Positions 21,690 through 33,680 of a DNA stretch of 64,000 nt are shown here, in pieces (the stretch's first letter is position 1; each line of letters starts with the position of its first letter). The DNA is taken from contig NC_044984.1 of NCBI RefSeq assembly GCF_008728515.1, forward strand, positions 90,071,181 through 90,135,180, written 5' to 3'. Under the pieces are notes generated by a model, which was given only the letters and a program-made list of their open reading frames with translations, had not been told where the DNA came from and ran no database searches. A program made the position numbers and the translations under genes. This DNA is from Papio anubis. Its lineage: Eukaryota > Chordata > Mammalia > Primates > Cercopithecidae.

Positions 21690-22971
21690 ATCAAGAGATC
21701 ATATTCCTTTATTACATATATGAAATATAAAAACAAATTAACAAAGCAATATATATATATTTTTGCAAGTCCACAGGACTTCAGGGAAAAAATGGTTCTG
21801 TATGTGAAATTATTCATATGGCACTGTGTTCATGTTTTGTATATTCAAGTACAAAAGAAACTATGTATAGTGGTTATGCATGGGTATAGAAGATGAATAA
21901 TAATGAAAAACTGTGATTTGTTGACTATCACATACATTGTGTTAAAAAACAGGTAAATATAATGACTTACTGTTAAGAAAGACAAGGAGGAAAACTGTTT
22001 CAATGTTCAGGTTTAAATACTAAGCACAAAAATAGAACAAATTCTGAGTCTACAATAATTTTTGAAGTGTATACAAGTGCATTGCAAATGAGCTTTTTAA
22101 AATTTAAAGTCCATTTCCACTTTAGCCAAGCATATGTCTACATTTATGATTTCTTTCTCTTATTTTAAAGTCTCTTCTGGTTTAGTTTTTTAAAAAGTTT
22201 CATCATGGCTGTCATCTTGGAATCTAGCTTCCAGCTCGAAGCTGAGACTTCATGCATACATATTCTCCTTTCTGGTTGCGTCTTCACCTAGTTTCTCCAA
22301 GTATTCAGAGTTAAATAGCACAACTTCTTTTATATGGTCACTTTTGTCCACCTGTAGTGGCAGCGCTTTTGCTTCAGTAGGCTTTCTCACACACTCTTTT
22401 CTTTCTTCCAACAGCAGTCTCCCAACGTTCACAACACAAGTGGTACGTAGTAAAGTGCTTTATACAAGGAAATACTATATACACGTGGAGAGACTCCATT
22501 TAACACCTACAGACCAAAGTTCATGCATAACACACAAGGGAAGGCTCTTTTTAAAGAAACACCTTTTCTGATAGTAGGGTTGGGAATTCCTTAAAACCTC
22601 ATTCATTACTTTAGCATCAAATGTAAGTAATGTAGCTGAAGCTGGAAGGCGTCCTTGTTGGAGGTACTGCCCTTAATGGATTACTGCTAAATGTCATGCT
22701 GCTATTAAAATATCCTTAATAGTTAAGAATTTCAGAATCAGTCCCATAGAAAACAGATATCAGTGTAGGGGGTTTTCATTTCTCTTCATGAAATAAAACT
22801 ACATTTAAACATGGGTCCAGAAGAGATAAGTTAAGATGAGACCCATGCATTCAAACATTTCTATACGTTTTGGCACTTTAAAAAATTCCAGTTTCCTGTC
22901 TGAGGTCTTCTTGCTCTAAAATTTGTGTTTTGTACATAGAGAAGTGCCATCACGTGCTATCCATCTTAATG
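21690..22971 (-). other. NTN4: NTN4 3' UTR
   Basis: This is the sequence between the TAG stop and the first good polyadenylation signal in gene sense. It is about 1.28 kb, AT-rich, and contains no Alu or L1, unlike almost every other kilobase here, which is consistent with selection against insertions in a 3' UTR. The distal end is inferred from the signal and is not proven by transcript data. Confidence 0.8.
21708..21713 (-). terminator. NTN4: NTN4 polyadenylation signal AATAAA
   Basis: The plus strand reads TTTATT, that is AATAAA on the gene strand, about 1.26 kb after the stop codon. It is followed in gene sense by the T-rich TTGATTTTTGTCTC about 20-35 bases on, as expected for a downstream element. 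Cleavage is predicted near 21690. A second AATAAA (plus-strand 21432-21437) could serve a longer isoform. Confidence 0.75.
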
Positions 22972-23108
22972 CTACTTGCACTCTCTTTTTAAAATATCCA
23001 TGACTTTTCTTCCAAGAGAAGGTTTCCAGTGCTGGACAAAGCTTTTCATATTCACAATTAGTTTGCCTGTTCTTACATCCTCATGTCCTGCTACAAGGTA
23101 TTCCAAAC
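22972..23108 (-). CDS. NTN4: NTN4 terminal coding exon with stop codon
   Basis: The acceptor is the AG at 23110-23109 after TTTGTTCTCTTTT. Two bases complete a Gly codon, then 44 codons run from LEYLVAGHED to the C-terminal KRECK, with a TAG stop at 22974-22972. The last cysteine is the sixth of the NTR domain. HWKPS near the end is a recognisable netrin-4 string. The open frame is only 45 codons and does not start with Met, so splicing phase and homology, not ORF length, support it. An Alu in gene-sense orientation ends about 70 bp upstream of the acceptor. Confidence 0.95.
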
Positions 23109-23178
23109 CTAAAAGAGAACAAAATTAGGGGCTATATAGTATCATACTTCATTGAAGGGAGAGATGTGACTCCAGCAG

Positions 23179-23482
23179 GTTTTCTTTTGTATTTATTTTG
23201 AGACAAGGTCTTGCTCTGTCATGGGCTGGAGTGTAGTGACATAATCCTGGCTCACTGCAGCCTTGATATCCTGGGCATAGGTAATCCTCCCTCCTCAGTC
23301 TCCCAAGTAGTTGGGACTACAGGTGTGCGCCACCACTCCCAGCTAATTTTTTCAAATTTTTTGTCGAGATGGGGTTTCATCATGTTGCCCAGGCTGGTCT
23401 TGAGCTCCTGGACTCAAGCCATCTGCCCACCTCGGCCTCTCAAAGTGCTGGGATTACAGGTGTGAGCCACCATGCCTGGCTA
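23179..23482 (-). mobile_element. Alu (minus, gene sense) beside last NTN4 exon
   Basis: Reverse Alu. Direct repeats ACTCCAGCAG at 23169-23178 and 23483-23492. It lies about 70 bp upstream of the last NTN4 acceptor, with its A-tail nearest the exon. Confidence 0.95.
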
Positions 23483-23534
23483 ACTCCAGCAGTTTCATAT
23501 ATTCAGGGTTGGAATAAGGAGTAAGAAACATTAA

Positions 23535-23810
23535 TAGTTGCCATTTAGTAAGCATTTACTATGCTTAGCACATGTATGCTTTACGTGTATGTTTTACATG
23601 TATGATCTCATTTAGCTTTGAAAATAACCCTGTGAGGTAGATATTTTTTCCTTCTTGTTTTGCAGATGAGGAAACTGAGGCTCATCAAGGCTAAGAAACT
23701 TGTTCAATATCTTTTTGTAAGTATAGCAGCACCTGTACTCAAACTCAGATCATGCTGATTCTAGAACCTTTTCTTTGTACTATACCACGCTCTGTGGCAA
23801 AGAGCTGAGG
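23535..23810 (-). mobile_element. MIR (minus)
   Basis: TAACCCTGTGAGGTAGATA then GCAGATGAGGAAACTGAGGCTCA in order. Confidence 0.9.
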
Positions 23811-23887
23811 GTTCTAAGGACACTTACCATACTGCCCTAGATCAGTACATCTTGGAGACTCACTGTGTATGGTAGTGTATATTCAGG

Positions 23888-24200
23888 TTTTTTTGTTTAT
23901 TTGTTTTGTTTTGTTTTATTTTTGGATGGAGTCTCGCTCTGTTGCCCAGGCTGGAGTGCAGTGGTGCCGTCTTGGCTCACTGCGACCTCTGCCTCCTGGG
24001 TGTAAGCAATTCTTGTGCCTTGGCCTCCCAAGTAGCTGGGACTGCAGGTGTGCACCCCCACACCTGGCTTTTATATTTTTAGTAGAGACAGGGTTTTACC
24101 ATGTTGGCCAGGCTGCTCTTGAACTCCTGACCTCAGGTGATCCGCCTGCCTCAGCCTCCCAAAGTGCTGGGATTATAGGCATGAGCCACCATGTCCAGCC
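23888..24200 (-). mobile_element. Alu (minus)
   Basis: Full reverse Alu with a (TTTTG)-modified tail, ending CATGTCCAGCC. Confidence 0.95.
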
Positions 24201-24333
24201 TAAGGAGGATTTTTATAAAAGTGAAACAAGCATTTAGGAAAACATATAGGAAAGAACCTATGAATTATAGAAAATAACACATATTCCCTATACAAAGCCT
24301 ATGTGTTTTTGGAATAGGATGTTTGTTTGTCAT

Positions 24334-24337
<4 letters not shown>

Positions 24338-24364
<27 letters not shown>
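24338..24364 (+). repeat. Poly(A) run of about 27
   Basis: A near-pure A-tract, not attached to a recognised Alu. Confidence 0.9.
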
Positions 24365-25680
24365 CTAAATAAATGATAAAACTTGCCTACACCTTGTGAT
24401 GACCTTGTGTTCAAAATTCCTTTCAAGCTTTAGATAACAAATTTTAGCTAATATATCCAAGAAATGAAAGGACAGTCTCATTACCTATAGATTAATAAAA
24501 AGAAATACAATAATTGCCCTTAGTTAATGTTTGTAATAATGTAGATTTTGGTATTTAGGAAAAGCTTTTAAAAATTATAGGATAGATAAAATAATTAGGT
24601 TTATAAAATAAAAATTTTCCAATATAAAATAGAGACATACTTTTAAAAACTAAATTACATGAAAGCTAGATGCTAAAATTCAACTGAAAATATCAATTTA
24701 ATTTCACAATTTAAATTGATTTCATTGCTCATTTTTCACTGAAATGACTGAGGAAAAAATGTCATCCAAGTAGTATGAACACCTATAACAACCATACAGG
24801 CTTCTTGGAAAATGGCTTATTCCAGGTTCAGGGCAGGAAGTTGAGCATGGGACATCTTATTGTGTTAAAAACAAGAAAACTTTCAAAGATGAATGTGTGT
24901 CTTTTTAAAAGGACACAACAGCTAGCAGGACGGAGTTATAACGTGTCAAAGCTGTGATAAGTTGAGCACCAAGAAACACAATAATTGTGTGTATGAAAAC
25001 ACATTAAATCCATAGAAATCCATAATTCCAAAATGACACCAAAAATGAGAAAGTCAGAGAAAAATTAATTTGTCCTCTTTAGAGGCAGCTGTTAAAACCA
25101 TTTCTTACTTTGAAAATTAGAAACTAAAGGGAAAGAATGTAGCATTTATCCTGTCTTTACAATAAGAACTGTATTTCATGGTAACCTAGTTGCCCAGCTT
25201 GGGAGAGAAAGCCCTCTTACAGAAGAATGCCAGCTAATAAGAGAAGAGAATTCGAAAGAGTTAGAAAAACATCATTTCTCAGACTCTAATGAAGTTATTG
25301 ATTGAGGAAAGGATTATCAATTGGCGATAAAGTCATTAAATGAATGGTGAATGGAAAGCTGGATGCTCGTAGAATGCTACGTAATATCACACTCATTCTT
25401 TTCTATCTCTCAAGGTAAAACAAAACTTTGGCAATGGAGAGATCAGGCTCCCTTCGTTGTAGTCCAAAGGTCAAGCTTAGAGACACTGATGGGAGGTTAT
25501 CCAGGTACCATGTGCATTCAACATGATTCAACATGAAGTACACGATGATATCTATAATGGATTCTAGCCAAAATGTTAGTCTTGAATCAATCAAGCCTTT
25601 CTTTAGAGATTACAGGAGATAGAAGAGATAGAGAACAAGCTAAGCACTACCATAAATGAACCAACCACACAAATGTTGAT
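24365..25680. other. NTN4 intron, unassigned AT-rich stretch
   Basis: No exon or clear repeat recognised over about 1.3 kb. Confidence 0.4.
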
Positions 25681-25699
25681 GGTCAGATAAGGGACAGGG

Positions 25700-26060
25700 C
25701 ATCTGACCTGGTTTCCTCAACAAGTCATAAAAAAGGAACTGTGCCAGAATAAAAGAGACTTGAGGGACTGAAAAACTAGATGTGTGATCCTGGATTGAAT
25801 ACTGGAAAGGACAAATCAGCTCTAGAGGACATTTTGGGATCAGTTGGGAAATAGAAATATGACCTGAGTATTAGATAATATGAAAATAAACTAAAATTGA
25901 AGGTAAAGCTTATTAACAGAATAATGCAGGTTACAGAATGGAGCATATGCTATGATACCATTTTGGTTAAAAATATAATACATATACACAGAGGGAAATT
26001 AGAAAGGATTTCCTAAGCTATTAACAGAGATGATCTCTGGGGGATAGAAATGTGAACTTT
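25700..26060 (+). mobile_element. Probable L1M 3' UTR fragment (plus)
   Basis: Text such as GTGTGATCCTGGATTGAATACTGG and GAGTATTAGATAATATGAAAA resembles the 3' end of old L1 families. Family by eye only. Confidence 0.5.
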
Positions 26061-26077
26061 AAAAATTTCCCCTAAAC

Positions 26078-26120
26078 ATCTCCCCTCCCCTCCCCTCCCC
26101 TCTCCTTTCCTTCCCTTCTT
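26078..26120 (+). repeat. (CCCCT)n polypyrimidine tract
   Basis: Four or more CCCCT units, then mixed C/T, abutting the poly(T) of a reverse Alu. Confidence 0.9.
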
Positions 26121-26419
26121 CTTTTTTTTTTTTTTTTTTTTTTCTGACAGAGTCTCACTCTGTCACCCAGGCTGACATGCAGTGCACCATCTCAACTCTG
26201 TAGCCTCGATCTCCCTAGGCTCAGGTAATCCTCCCACCTCAGCCTTCTGAGTAGCTAGGACAACAGGCTCATGTCACCATACCTGGCTAATTTTTGTATT
26301 TTCTGTAGAGATGGGCTTTCACCATGTTGCCCAGGCTGGCCTCGAACTCCTAGGCTCAAGCGATCCGCCCACCTTAGCCTCCTAAAGTGCTGGGATTACA
26401 GATGTGAGCCACTGAACCC
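26121..26419 (-). mobile_element. Alu (minus)
   Basis: Reverse Alu from a poly(T) run to CCACTGAACCCC. Confidence 0.94.
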
Positions 26420-26726
26420 CACTAAAAGATTATAAAAAGAAACTAATCCTAAACTTTAAAAAAAGCTATTTTGGTGTTTTCAGAAAAAGAGAAAAAGGAA
26501 AATAATGACAGAGGTTTCAAACACTGGAGAGTACAATGTAAAATGAATGAAAAAGCATTTAAATGATAAAAGGCAACCTTAGCTTCTGCATGAAAAAGAA
26601 CCTCAGTGTTTAATTAACTGACTAGTTAAAAATATAGTAGCCTTAAAATTGTTTGTATAATGTCTAAAATAATAAAGTCCTCATTTAAAAATACAGTAAT
26701 CAATTTTTAAGAAACTTCAAGGTTAG

Positions 26727-27037
26727 GGCTGGATGCAGTGGCTCTCGCCTGTAATCCCAGTGCTTTGGGAGGCTGAGGTGGGAGGACTGCTTGAGGCCAG
26801 GAGTTTGAGACCAGCCTGGGCACCATAGGAAGACCCTATCTACAAAAACACAAACAAACAAAAATTAGCTGGGTGTGGTGGCACGTCTGTAGACCTAGCT
26901 ATTCGGGAGGCTGAGGCAGGAGGATTGCTTGAGCCTGGGAGGTCGAGGCTGCAGTGAGCAGTGATAGTACCACCACTTTAGCCTGGGCAACAGAGCAGAG
27001 AACCCTGTCTTTAAAAAAAGAAAAAAAGAAAGAAAGA
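26727..27037 (+). mobile_element. Alu (plus)
   Basis: Full dimer from GGCTGGATGCAGTGGCTCT to a (GAAA)n tail. Confidence 0.95.
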
Positions 27038-27937
27038 AATCTCAGGGTTAAGTGTGGTATTTTTATATGAATTTACTTTGAAACTACAAATAGAATAAAC
27101 AGGAATTTACCATTAAAGTATAAATATAAGTTAAATTGATAAAAACAATACTGAATAAAACCATAAATTATGAAGCAGCATCACACCAAAAATAAACATG
27201 CAAAACAATGTTCTTTTACACCTCTTATTAGCATTTATATTTTATTTTCCTATCTCTGGGGTTTTGACATCTTCTTTGCTACACGTTTGAGAACACGAAG
27301 TTTATTTTGTATCCATAGAAAAAGAAAATATAATACTTTAGTGCTGGTCTTGGTATTCTAAAATATATGACTGATGAATGAGTACATGCATGCATGAATT
27401 AAGAATGAATGAATATGCAGGGATACCCAATAGGATTGTTTCTTTTCCAAAGTAGCCAAGGAAGCAGGTTGGCGTGTAAGGTTTCAGTTTTCTTATCAGC
27501 TTTCTTTGGCCTTAGCTATTGAACTTGTAAAAATGGAAAAACAAAGTAAAATGAAAGAGTGTCTGGTTTTGCTTTGGCAAGTTCCAGTCTTTTCTTCAAA
27601 GCAAGTAAACATGTTTTCAAGAATTCTTTGAATAATTGCGCTTATGTTTTCAATTGTGATGAACTCAGTTGATTCTTTGACTTGGCTTGGCAGAAACCTG
27701 ATTAGGAAGTATGGTTCACTTCCTGGAGGGTGGCTCAGATGGTCAAAGCTTTTGTTTTTAATGTCTCACTAAACTGGGCAGACTTTTTTTTTTTTTTCTT
27801 TTGCCAAGACAGTAGGAAAGCTCTTATAAGAGATGCCTCTAAGCACAAATCATTGGGAAATAGAACTTACATGAATTATTTTTAGTTTCCTGTATTCAAA
27901 GCCCAAGATTCTTATTAGTTCAATTTGTTCTTTGGAA
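27038..27937. other. NTN4 intron, unassigned
   Basis: No exon or clear repeat recognised. Confidence 0.4.
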
Positions 27938-28252
27938 TTTTATTTATTTATGTGTTTTTAATTTCTTTTGAGATAGGGTCTTGCTCTGTTTGCCCAGGCT
28001 GGAGTGCAGTGGCTCAATCATGGCTCACTGCAGCCTTGACCTCCTGGGCTCAAGTGATCCTCCTACCTCAGCTTTCCAAGTAGTTGGGACTACAGGGATG
28101 TGCTACCACACCCAGCTAATTTTAAAAAAAAATTTTGTAGATACTGGGTCTCACTATGTTGCCCAGACTGGTCTTGAACTCCTGGGCTCAAGCTATCCTC
28201 CCACCTTGGGCTCCTAAAACTGAGATTACAGGCATGAACCACCATGCCCAGT
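27938..28252 (-). mobile_element. Alu (minus)
   Basis: Diverged reverse Alu with a T-rich tail, ending ACCATGCCCAGTC. Confidence 0.93.
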
Positions 28253-28516
28253 CTGTTGTTTGTTTATTTATGTAATTTAAAATGTTATTTTTCATCTTTT
28301 CTTTATTAAAATCTAAATTGATTTAAATACATTATTGAAAGGGTAGAAAAAGATGTGAGAGATTGGTGAACACTTGGCCAAAATCAAAAGTTCTGTATCA
28401 ATATTGAGTTTGTTTAGACTGAGGGGATATTTTATTGTCAGTTTATGCTCTCTCTCTCTTTCTCTCTCAGTTATCTGTCTGTTTCTCTCGAATTTATTAA
28501 AGACTGCAAAAGACTT

Positions 28517-28731
28517 TTTTTTTTTTTTTTTTTGAGACGGAGTCTTGCTCTGTCGCCCAGGCTGGACTGCAGTGGCATGATCTCAGCTCACTGTAACCTC
28601 TGCCTCTTGGTCTCAAGTGATTCTCCTGCCTCAGCTCCTGGGTAGCTGGGACTACAGGTGTGTGCCACCACACCAGGCTAATTTTTGTATTTTTAGTAGA
28701 GATGAGGTTTCACTATGTTGGCCAGGCTGGG
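28517..28731 (-). mobile_element. 5'-truncated Alu (minus) with perfect TSD
   Basis: Ends at GTTGGCCAGGCTGG instead of the full 5' end. Perfect direct repeats TGCAAAAGACTT at 28505-28516 and 28732-28743 show it was inserted truncated. Confidence 0.95.
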
Positions 28732-28743
28732 TGCAAAAGACTT

Positions 28744-29688
28744 CTTATTAACGTTAACAATGGGTTTATATGGGGAAGGAATTAGACCAAGAACATAAAT
28801 AATGCACCTGTTTCATCAGTGTGACTAAGACACAGATGACAATCACACAAGCAGGGAGATGCAGAGCATTTTTTGAATTATGATTTGTTTTATTAGAACC
28901 TGCTAAGTATTATGTTACCATTGTCTGGGTACTAATGGTAGGTATTGAAGATACTATGACCAAAAGCCTAAACCCCATCCTCAAATTTGACGAGGGAGAC
29001 AGAGAAAGAAGCAGCTTATGACCCAGGATAATGCATGTGCTTGGGGCAAGAACCCTGGTGCTTATTTATTCGTCTTCACTTCTGCTATAACATTTAAAGG
29101 TGCAAATCAAATTTCTCTCCATTTCAAGTTGCTCTAAAATCCTACAGTTTTTGTTTTGTTTATTTCTGCTGTTTCTAATTTGAAACCAGAAATATCACTT
29201 CATGAAAAACAAGATGATAAGAACTTGAGAGCTGTTTTCTCTTCAGGAGAAACAGATGCTTTTCAAGCAATAGTCAAGATGAATTCAATATTATTTCCAC
29301 AGATGGAATTTTGCATTTGAACTTCCTTTGGGAACAGGTTCTACTGTAATAGGACCTGGCTTTCAGATAAAGAGTAAGTGGCAGATAAATTCATGAAAGT
29401 GCTTTCTATGCAACTGGCACCTGGAACCAATCTGAGTCTCCTCTTTTAGCATAGAGAGTATTATATTTCTGGATTTTAAAATATTAAACTTTCATAGAGC
29501 ACATGGAAGAGAAATAATTTTTCGATGTTAGTTCAAAGAATTACATTTGGATTTTCCGCAGGAGTCAGATGATGAAAAGGAGAGATGTTCTTGCTGAGTT
29601 TATTTATGCTGTGCTTCAGAGGATGTAAGACAAGCAGCAAATCAGCAGAGACAAGGCAGGTACTAAGATAGGAAAGTCTAATACTCAC
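28744..29688. other. NTN4 intron; faint L2-like part
   Basis: About 28895-29030 weakly resembles an antisense L2 end. Otherwise nothing recognised. Confidence 0.4.
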
Positions 29689-29859
29689 CAGGATTGAGGA
29701 TTGGACAAGTGCATCCTCTGTCCGTCCATGATTCTGGATATAATGTTCGCTTTCCTCGGAAAATCTTCAGTTTGGTAGATTTTAAGACCTTTTTAATCTT
29801 CACATTGACCTCAACATGAGTACCTTTATCATGAGCTGATAAAATCTTTATTTTTAGCA
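29689..29859 (-). CDS. NTN4: NTN4 exon, core of NTR/C345C domain
   Basis: This 171-bp exon has its acceptor at 29861-29860 (TTGTTAACAG) and donor CCTG|GTGAGT at 29688. The first two bases complete a Val codon, 56 codons follow, and a last G passes to the final exon. The peptide begins VLKIKILSAHDKGTHVEVNV and is very lysine-rich (KIKKVLKSTKLKIFRGKR), ending with GCTCPILNP, which carries cysteines four and five of the NTR domain. The basic beta-strand pattern is typical of netrin C-terminal domains, which bind heparin-like polymers (family knowledge). Open reading continues into the intron only as far as GEY followed by a stop. Confidence 0.96.
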
Positions 29860-30004
29860 CTGTTAACAACACAGAAGTCAAAACACATAGAATTTCATGT
29901 TATCATTTGAAGTTTGAACAACACGTAAGTATGCATTTCAGAATATAATGGAAAGGTGAATTGATGATGAAGATGTGAAAATTTGCTTTAAAAATCATTA
30001 GGCA

Positions 30005-30312
30005 TTAACTTGGATGGAGTTAGAGGCCATTATTCTAAGGAAAGTAACTCAGGAATGAAAAACCAAACCTCATTATGTTCTCACTTATAAGTGGGAGCTA
30101 AGGCCTAAGAATGATATAACACTTAGTATGGGGACTCGGGGAAGGGTGAGAAGAGGTGAGGGATAAAAGACTACATATTGGGTATAGTGTACACTGCTTG
30201 GGTGATGGGTGTACTAAAATCTCAGAAATCACCACTAAAGAACTTATCCGTGTAAACAAAAACCACCTGTTCCCCCAAAACTATTGAAATAAAATAAAAA
30301 CACTAAATTAAA
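30005..30312 (+). mobile_element. L1 3' end (plus), 5'-truncated
   Basis: Matches the L1 3' terminus: ACTTGGATGGAGTTAGAGGCC, TTCTCACTTATAAGTGGGAGC, then an A-rich end. Confidence 0.9.
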
Positions 30313-31046
30313 AAAAGTCATATGCTCATTCAGTTTTGCACTGGCTTTATCTCATTTCTCTATATTAACTATATTCTTATTTGTTAGGAAATTTCAAATG
30401 TGACTCCCTGCAATATCATTATCCTAAGAGAATATCAACCATTTTGCCTATGCAATTACAATCTTAAACACATTCAGCTACCACATCTAAACAGAGAGAA
30501 GAAACATAGGAAGTAGACTTATCCTGGCTTTTATTTAGGTTCTGACTATATTATTCTTTTGTGGCTGATTGTGTTTAATGTTATGATAGAGAGTAAAATG
30601 CTACTGCTAGAATATATTTTGCATATTCTAAAGAGATTAAATGATATGATTCACTACTTAATATTCTTCTCCTGGCATAAAATACAAGCTGACTGGAGTT
30701 AGGGAAGCTATCCCTTCATGGGTGTCCAACCTCTTGACTTCCCTAGACCACAATGGACCACACATAAAGTACACTAACACTAATGATAGCTGATGAACTA
30801 AAAAAATGTCTGTGCATAATTTTTGTGATATCCGCCCCTCCAGATAAGCCAAAAAGTCCTCACATTCAAAGGGCTGGACACCCATGCATGACGGTGGAGC
30901 TCCAGTATTCTGTATGACTCATGATTCTATTATGCCCTCCCATTGATGAAATTGATGTGGCTGGGGATTAAGTAATGGAATAAGTTGGGGTTGGAAAGAA
31001 AGTAAAGCTAAGGATCACTGAGCTACTCAGGAACACTAGGAAACAT
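30313..31046. other. NTN4 intron, unassigned
   Basis: Nothing recognised with confidence. A weak hAT-like segment may lie at about 30720-30900 (GGGTGTCCAACC and GGGCTGGACACCC face each other). Confidence 0.35.
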
Positions 31047-31058
31047 AGGGAAGTTCTT

Positions 31059-31218
31059 TTTTTTTTTTTTTTTTGAGATGGAGTCTCGCTCTGTCATCCA
31101 GGCTGGAGTACAATGGCGCTATCTCGGCTCAGTGCAACCTCCACCTCCGAGGTTCAAGCAATTCTTCCTGCCTCAGCTTCCTGAGTAGTGGGATTACAGA
31201 CCACCATGCCTGGCTAAT

Positions 31219-31258
<40 letters not shown>

Positions 31259-31265
31259 TTTTCAC
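31059..31265 (-). mobile_element. 5'-truncated Alu (minus) with internal (AT)n
   Basis: Reverse Alu left part, then about 15 AT dinucleotides and a T-run in place of the TTTTTGTATTTTTAG middle. Perfect target-site duplication AGGGAAGTTCTT at 31047-31058 and 31266-31277. Confidence 0.95.
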
Positions 31266-31462
31266 AGGGAAGTTCTTATCGGCTTATCCACATCTCCATG
31301 GAAGACTGTGTGTAATGAGAGCACCCTATCTTGGCTGGTCTCATACTCTGAGAATACAGCTGTCAGACAGCTATGTTTATGGAGTCATCACATTTTAGAC
31401 TTCTAAGGGGTCTTAAAAGCTCATATATTTTATATACGAGGAAGCAAGTTTTAAGACATTAA

Positions 31463-31803
31463 GGCCAGGTGCAGTGGCTCACGCCTATAATCCTAGCACT
31501 TTGGGAGGCTGAGGTGGGTGGACCACCTGAGGTCAGGAGTTTGAGACCAGCCTGGCCAACATACAATGAAATCCCGTCTCTACTAAAAAATACAAAAAAT
31601 TTAGCTAGGCATGGTGGTGCATGCTTGTAGTCCCAGCTATTTGGGAAGCTGAGCCAGGAGAAATGCTTGAAACAGGAAGGCAGAGGTTGCAGTGAGTCCA
31701 GATCACGCCATTGCACTCCAGTCTGGGTGACAGAGCAAAACTTCATCTCTCAAAAATAAATAAATAAGTAAAACAAACAAATAAATAAAACAAATAAATA
31801 AAA
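31463..31803 (+). mobile_element. Alu (plus)
   Basis: Full dimer with a long (AAAT)/(AAAC) tail. Confidence 0.95.
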
Positions 31804-31829
31804 TGAACTGTTCAAGTTCGCATAACTGG

Positions 31830-32020
31830 TTGGCTAGAGGTAGAGTTTGGACTAGAACCCCGATGAGATAAATACATGAAGGACAGGGAGCATAGTGCCC
31901 AGCGTGTGGCTAATATTCAGTAAATGTTCACTATTATTATTCCACTAGACTTGCAAGCTCAAAGATAGTAGGGACCTTGTCTGTCACTTCTGTTGTTCAA
32001 TAGATATTTGCTAAAGGAGT
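31830..32020 (+). mobile_element. MIR/L2-like 3' ends (plus)
   Basis: GCCCAGCGTGTGGCTAATATTCAGTAAATG, then CTAGACTTGCAAGCTCAAAG, resembling MIR and L2 tails. Confidence 0.5.
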
Positions 32021-32606
32021 AAGCAAGTAAGTCAAGTGTTTTTTTGTTTTTGTTTTTTCTATTAAGCCAGGGAATGGGGAGGAGGAAACCAATTTTTTCC
32101 AAGACTGTAGCAGTATTGCACTTAATAAGACCAAGATGTTTCATTACATTGTTAAGAACGTTCAAATTCTTAAGTAGAAAATTAATGCAGTTGTATTAAA
32201 AGATTGGTTATTTGTAAATTCAGAGAGCTACAAAGTTGATGTGATAAGGAGAGCCAGTTGATATTTTCACTGAATGAACTGACTTTGAACTAAATTATCA
32301 TATTTGCTCTTAATAAGCAATGCCATTCCCTCTAAACTGCCTTTCCTTTATTGAGTGCTGTACATTTCAAAAGTTTTCTTCTATTATTTAGCCAAGTTGG
32401 AAAGTAGAGAGGGAAGTGTGCATGTAATTTTAGATAAGATTCATGAGGTTTTTACCAGTTATTTACTTTTTAAAATCTTGTATGAGATTAGAGACAATGT
32501 TATCGAGAACCTAAATACTTGGTTTCATAAATCATGACTTAAAATTTTCTCCTCATTGTAGTGTATATTTCAGGCCATATATATTATAGATCAATAAAAC
32601 ATCTCA

Positions 32607-33218
32607 GGCTGGGTGTGGTGGCTCACACCTGTCATTCCAGCACTTTGGGAGTCCAAGGCGGGAAGATCATTTGAGGTCAGGAGTCCAAAATCAGCCTGGC
32701 CAACATGGTGAAACCCCATCTCTGCTAAAAATACAAAAATTAGGCCAGGTGCGGTGGCTCACGCCTATAATCCCAGCACTTTGGGAGGCCAAGGTGGGCA
32801 GATCACAAGGCCAGGAGTTCGAGACCAGCCTGACTGACGTGGTGAAACCTTGTCTCTACTAAAAATACAAAACTTAGCTGGGCATGGTGGCACATGCCTG
32901 TAGTCCCAGCTACTTGGGAGGCTGAGGCAGGAGAATTGCTTGAACCCAGGAGATGGAGGTTGCAATGAGGCAAGATTGCATCATTGCACTCCAGCCTGGG
33001 TGACTCAGTGAGACTCCGTCTCAAAAAAAAAAAAAAAGAAAAAGAAAAATTAAAAAAAAAATTAGCTGGGCGTGGTGGCACATGCCTGTAATCCCAGCTA
33101 TTTGGGTGGTTGAGGTATGAGAATCTCTTGAACCCAGAAGGTGGAGGTTGCAGTGAGTCTAGATTGTGCCACTGCACTCCAGCCTGGGCAACAAAGCAAG
33201 ATTCTGTCTAAAAAAAAA
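32607..33218 (+). mobile_element. Alu (plus) split by a second Alu
   Basis: Left piece 32607-32742 and right piece 33065-33218 form one Alu, interrupted at its AAAAATTA segment. Confidence 0.93.
32743..33056 (+). mobile_element. Alu (plus) nested in an Alu
   Basis: Full dimer flanked by AAAAATTA at 32735-32742 and 33057-33064. Confidence 0.95.
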
Positions 33219-33464
33219 GTCTCAGACACTAGGCAAGAATGTGTTAGCAAGATATGATATCTTAATATATTTAATAGTAAATATAAAGCCATATGAATAT
33301 AGTAACAGTCTTTACTTAGGCAGTGCCATTTCCCTTTTTGTACAGGATGTATTTTCCTGTTATTTGAAAGACAGGGATGTCTAGAGTATACAGAGAGGGT
33401 GGGGAAGAGACCCAGGTGGACAGCTAGTCTCAATGCCTCACAAATAGACATCATCTCCCTCCCC

Positions 33465-33680
33465 CTGCCATTTACCGAGCATTGAATATGTGCTAGGTAA
33501 TGTGCTGCATGCTTTTCAAACATCTTATTCCACGAGGAAGGTGGCAAGATCCCTATTTTACAGATGAGGAAACAAGTTTGGAGAGGTTAAGTCTCCCACG
33601 CAATAAGCCAGAAATGAAACTCACATAGGTCTGAGTCCAAAGCCTGTGCTCTCAACCATAGTGAAATGCTACCTTAAACT
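33465..33680 (-). mobile_element. MIR (minus)
   Basis: TTTTACAGATGAGGAAACAAG and GTGCTCTCAACCATAGTG in order. Confidence 0.85.
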
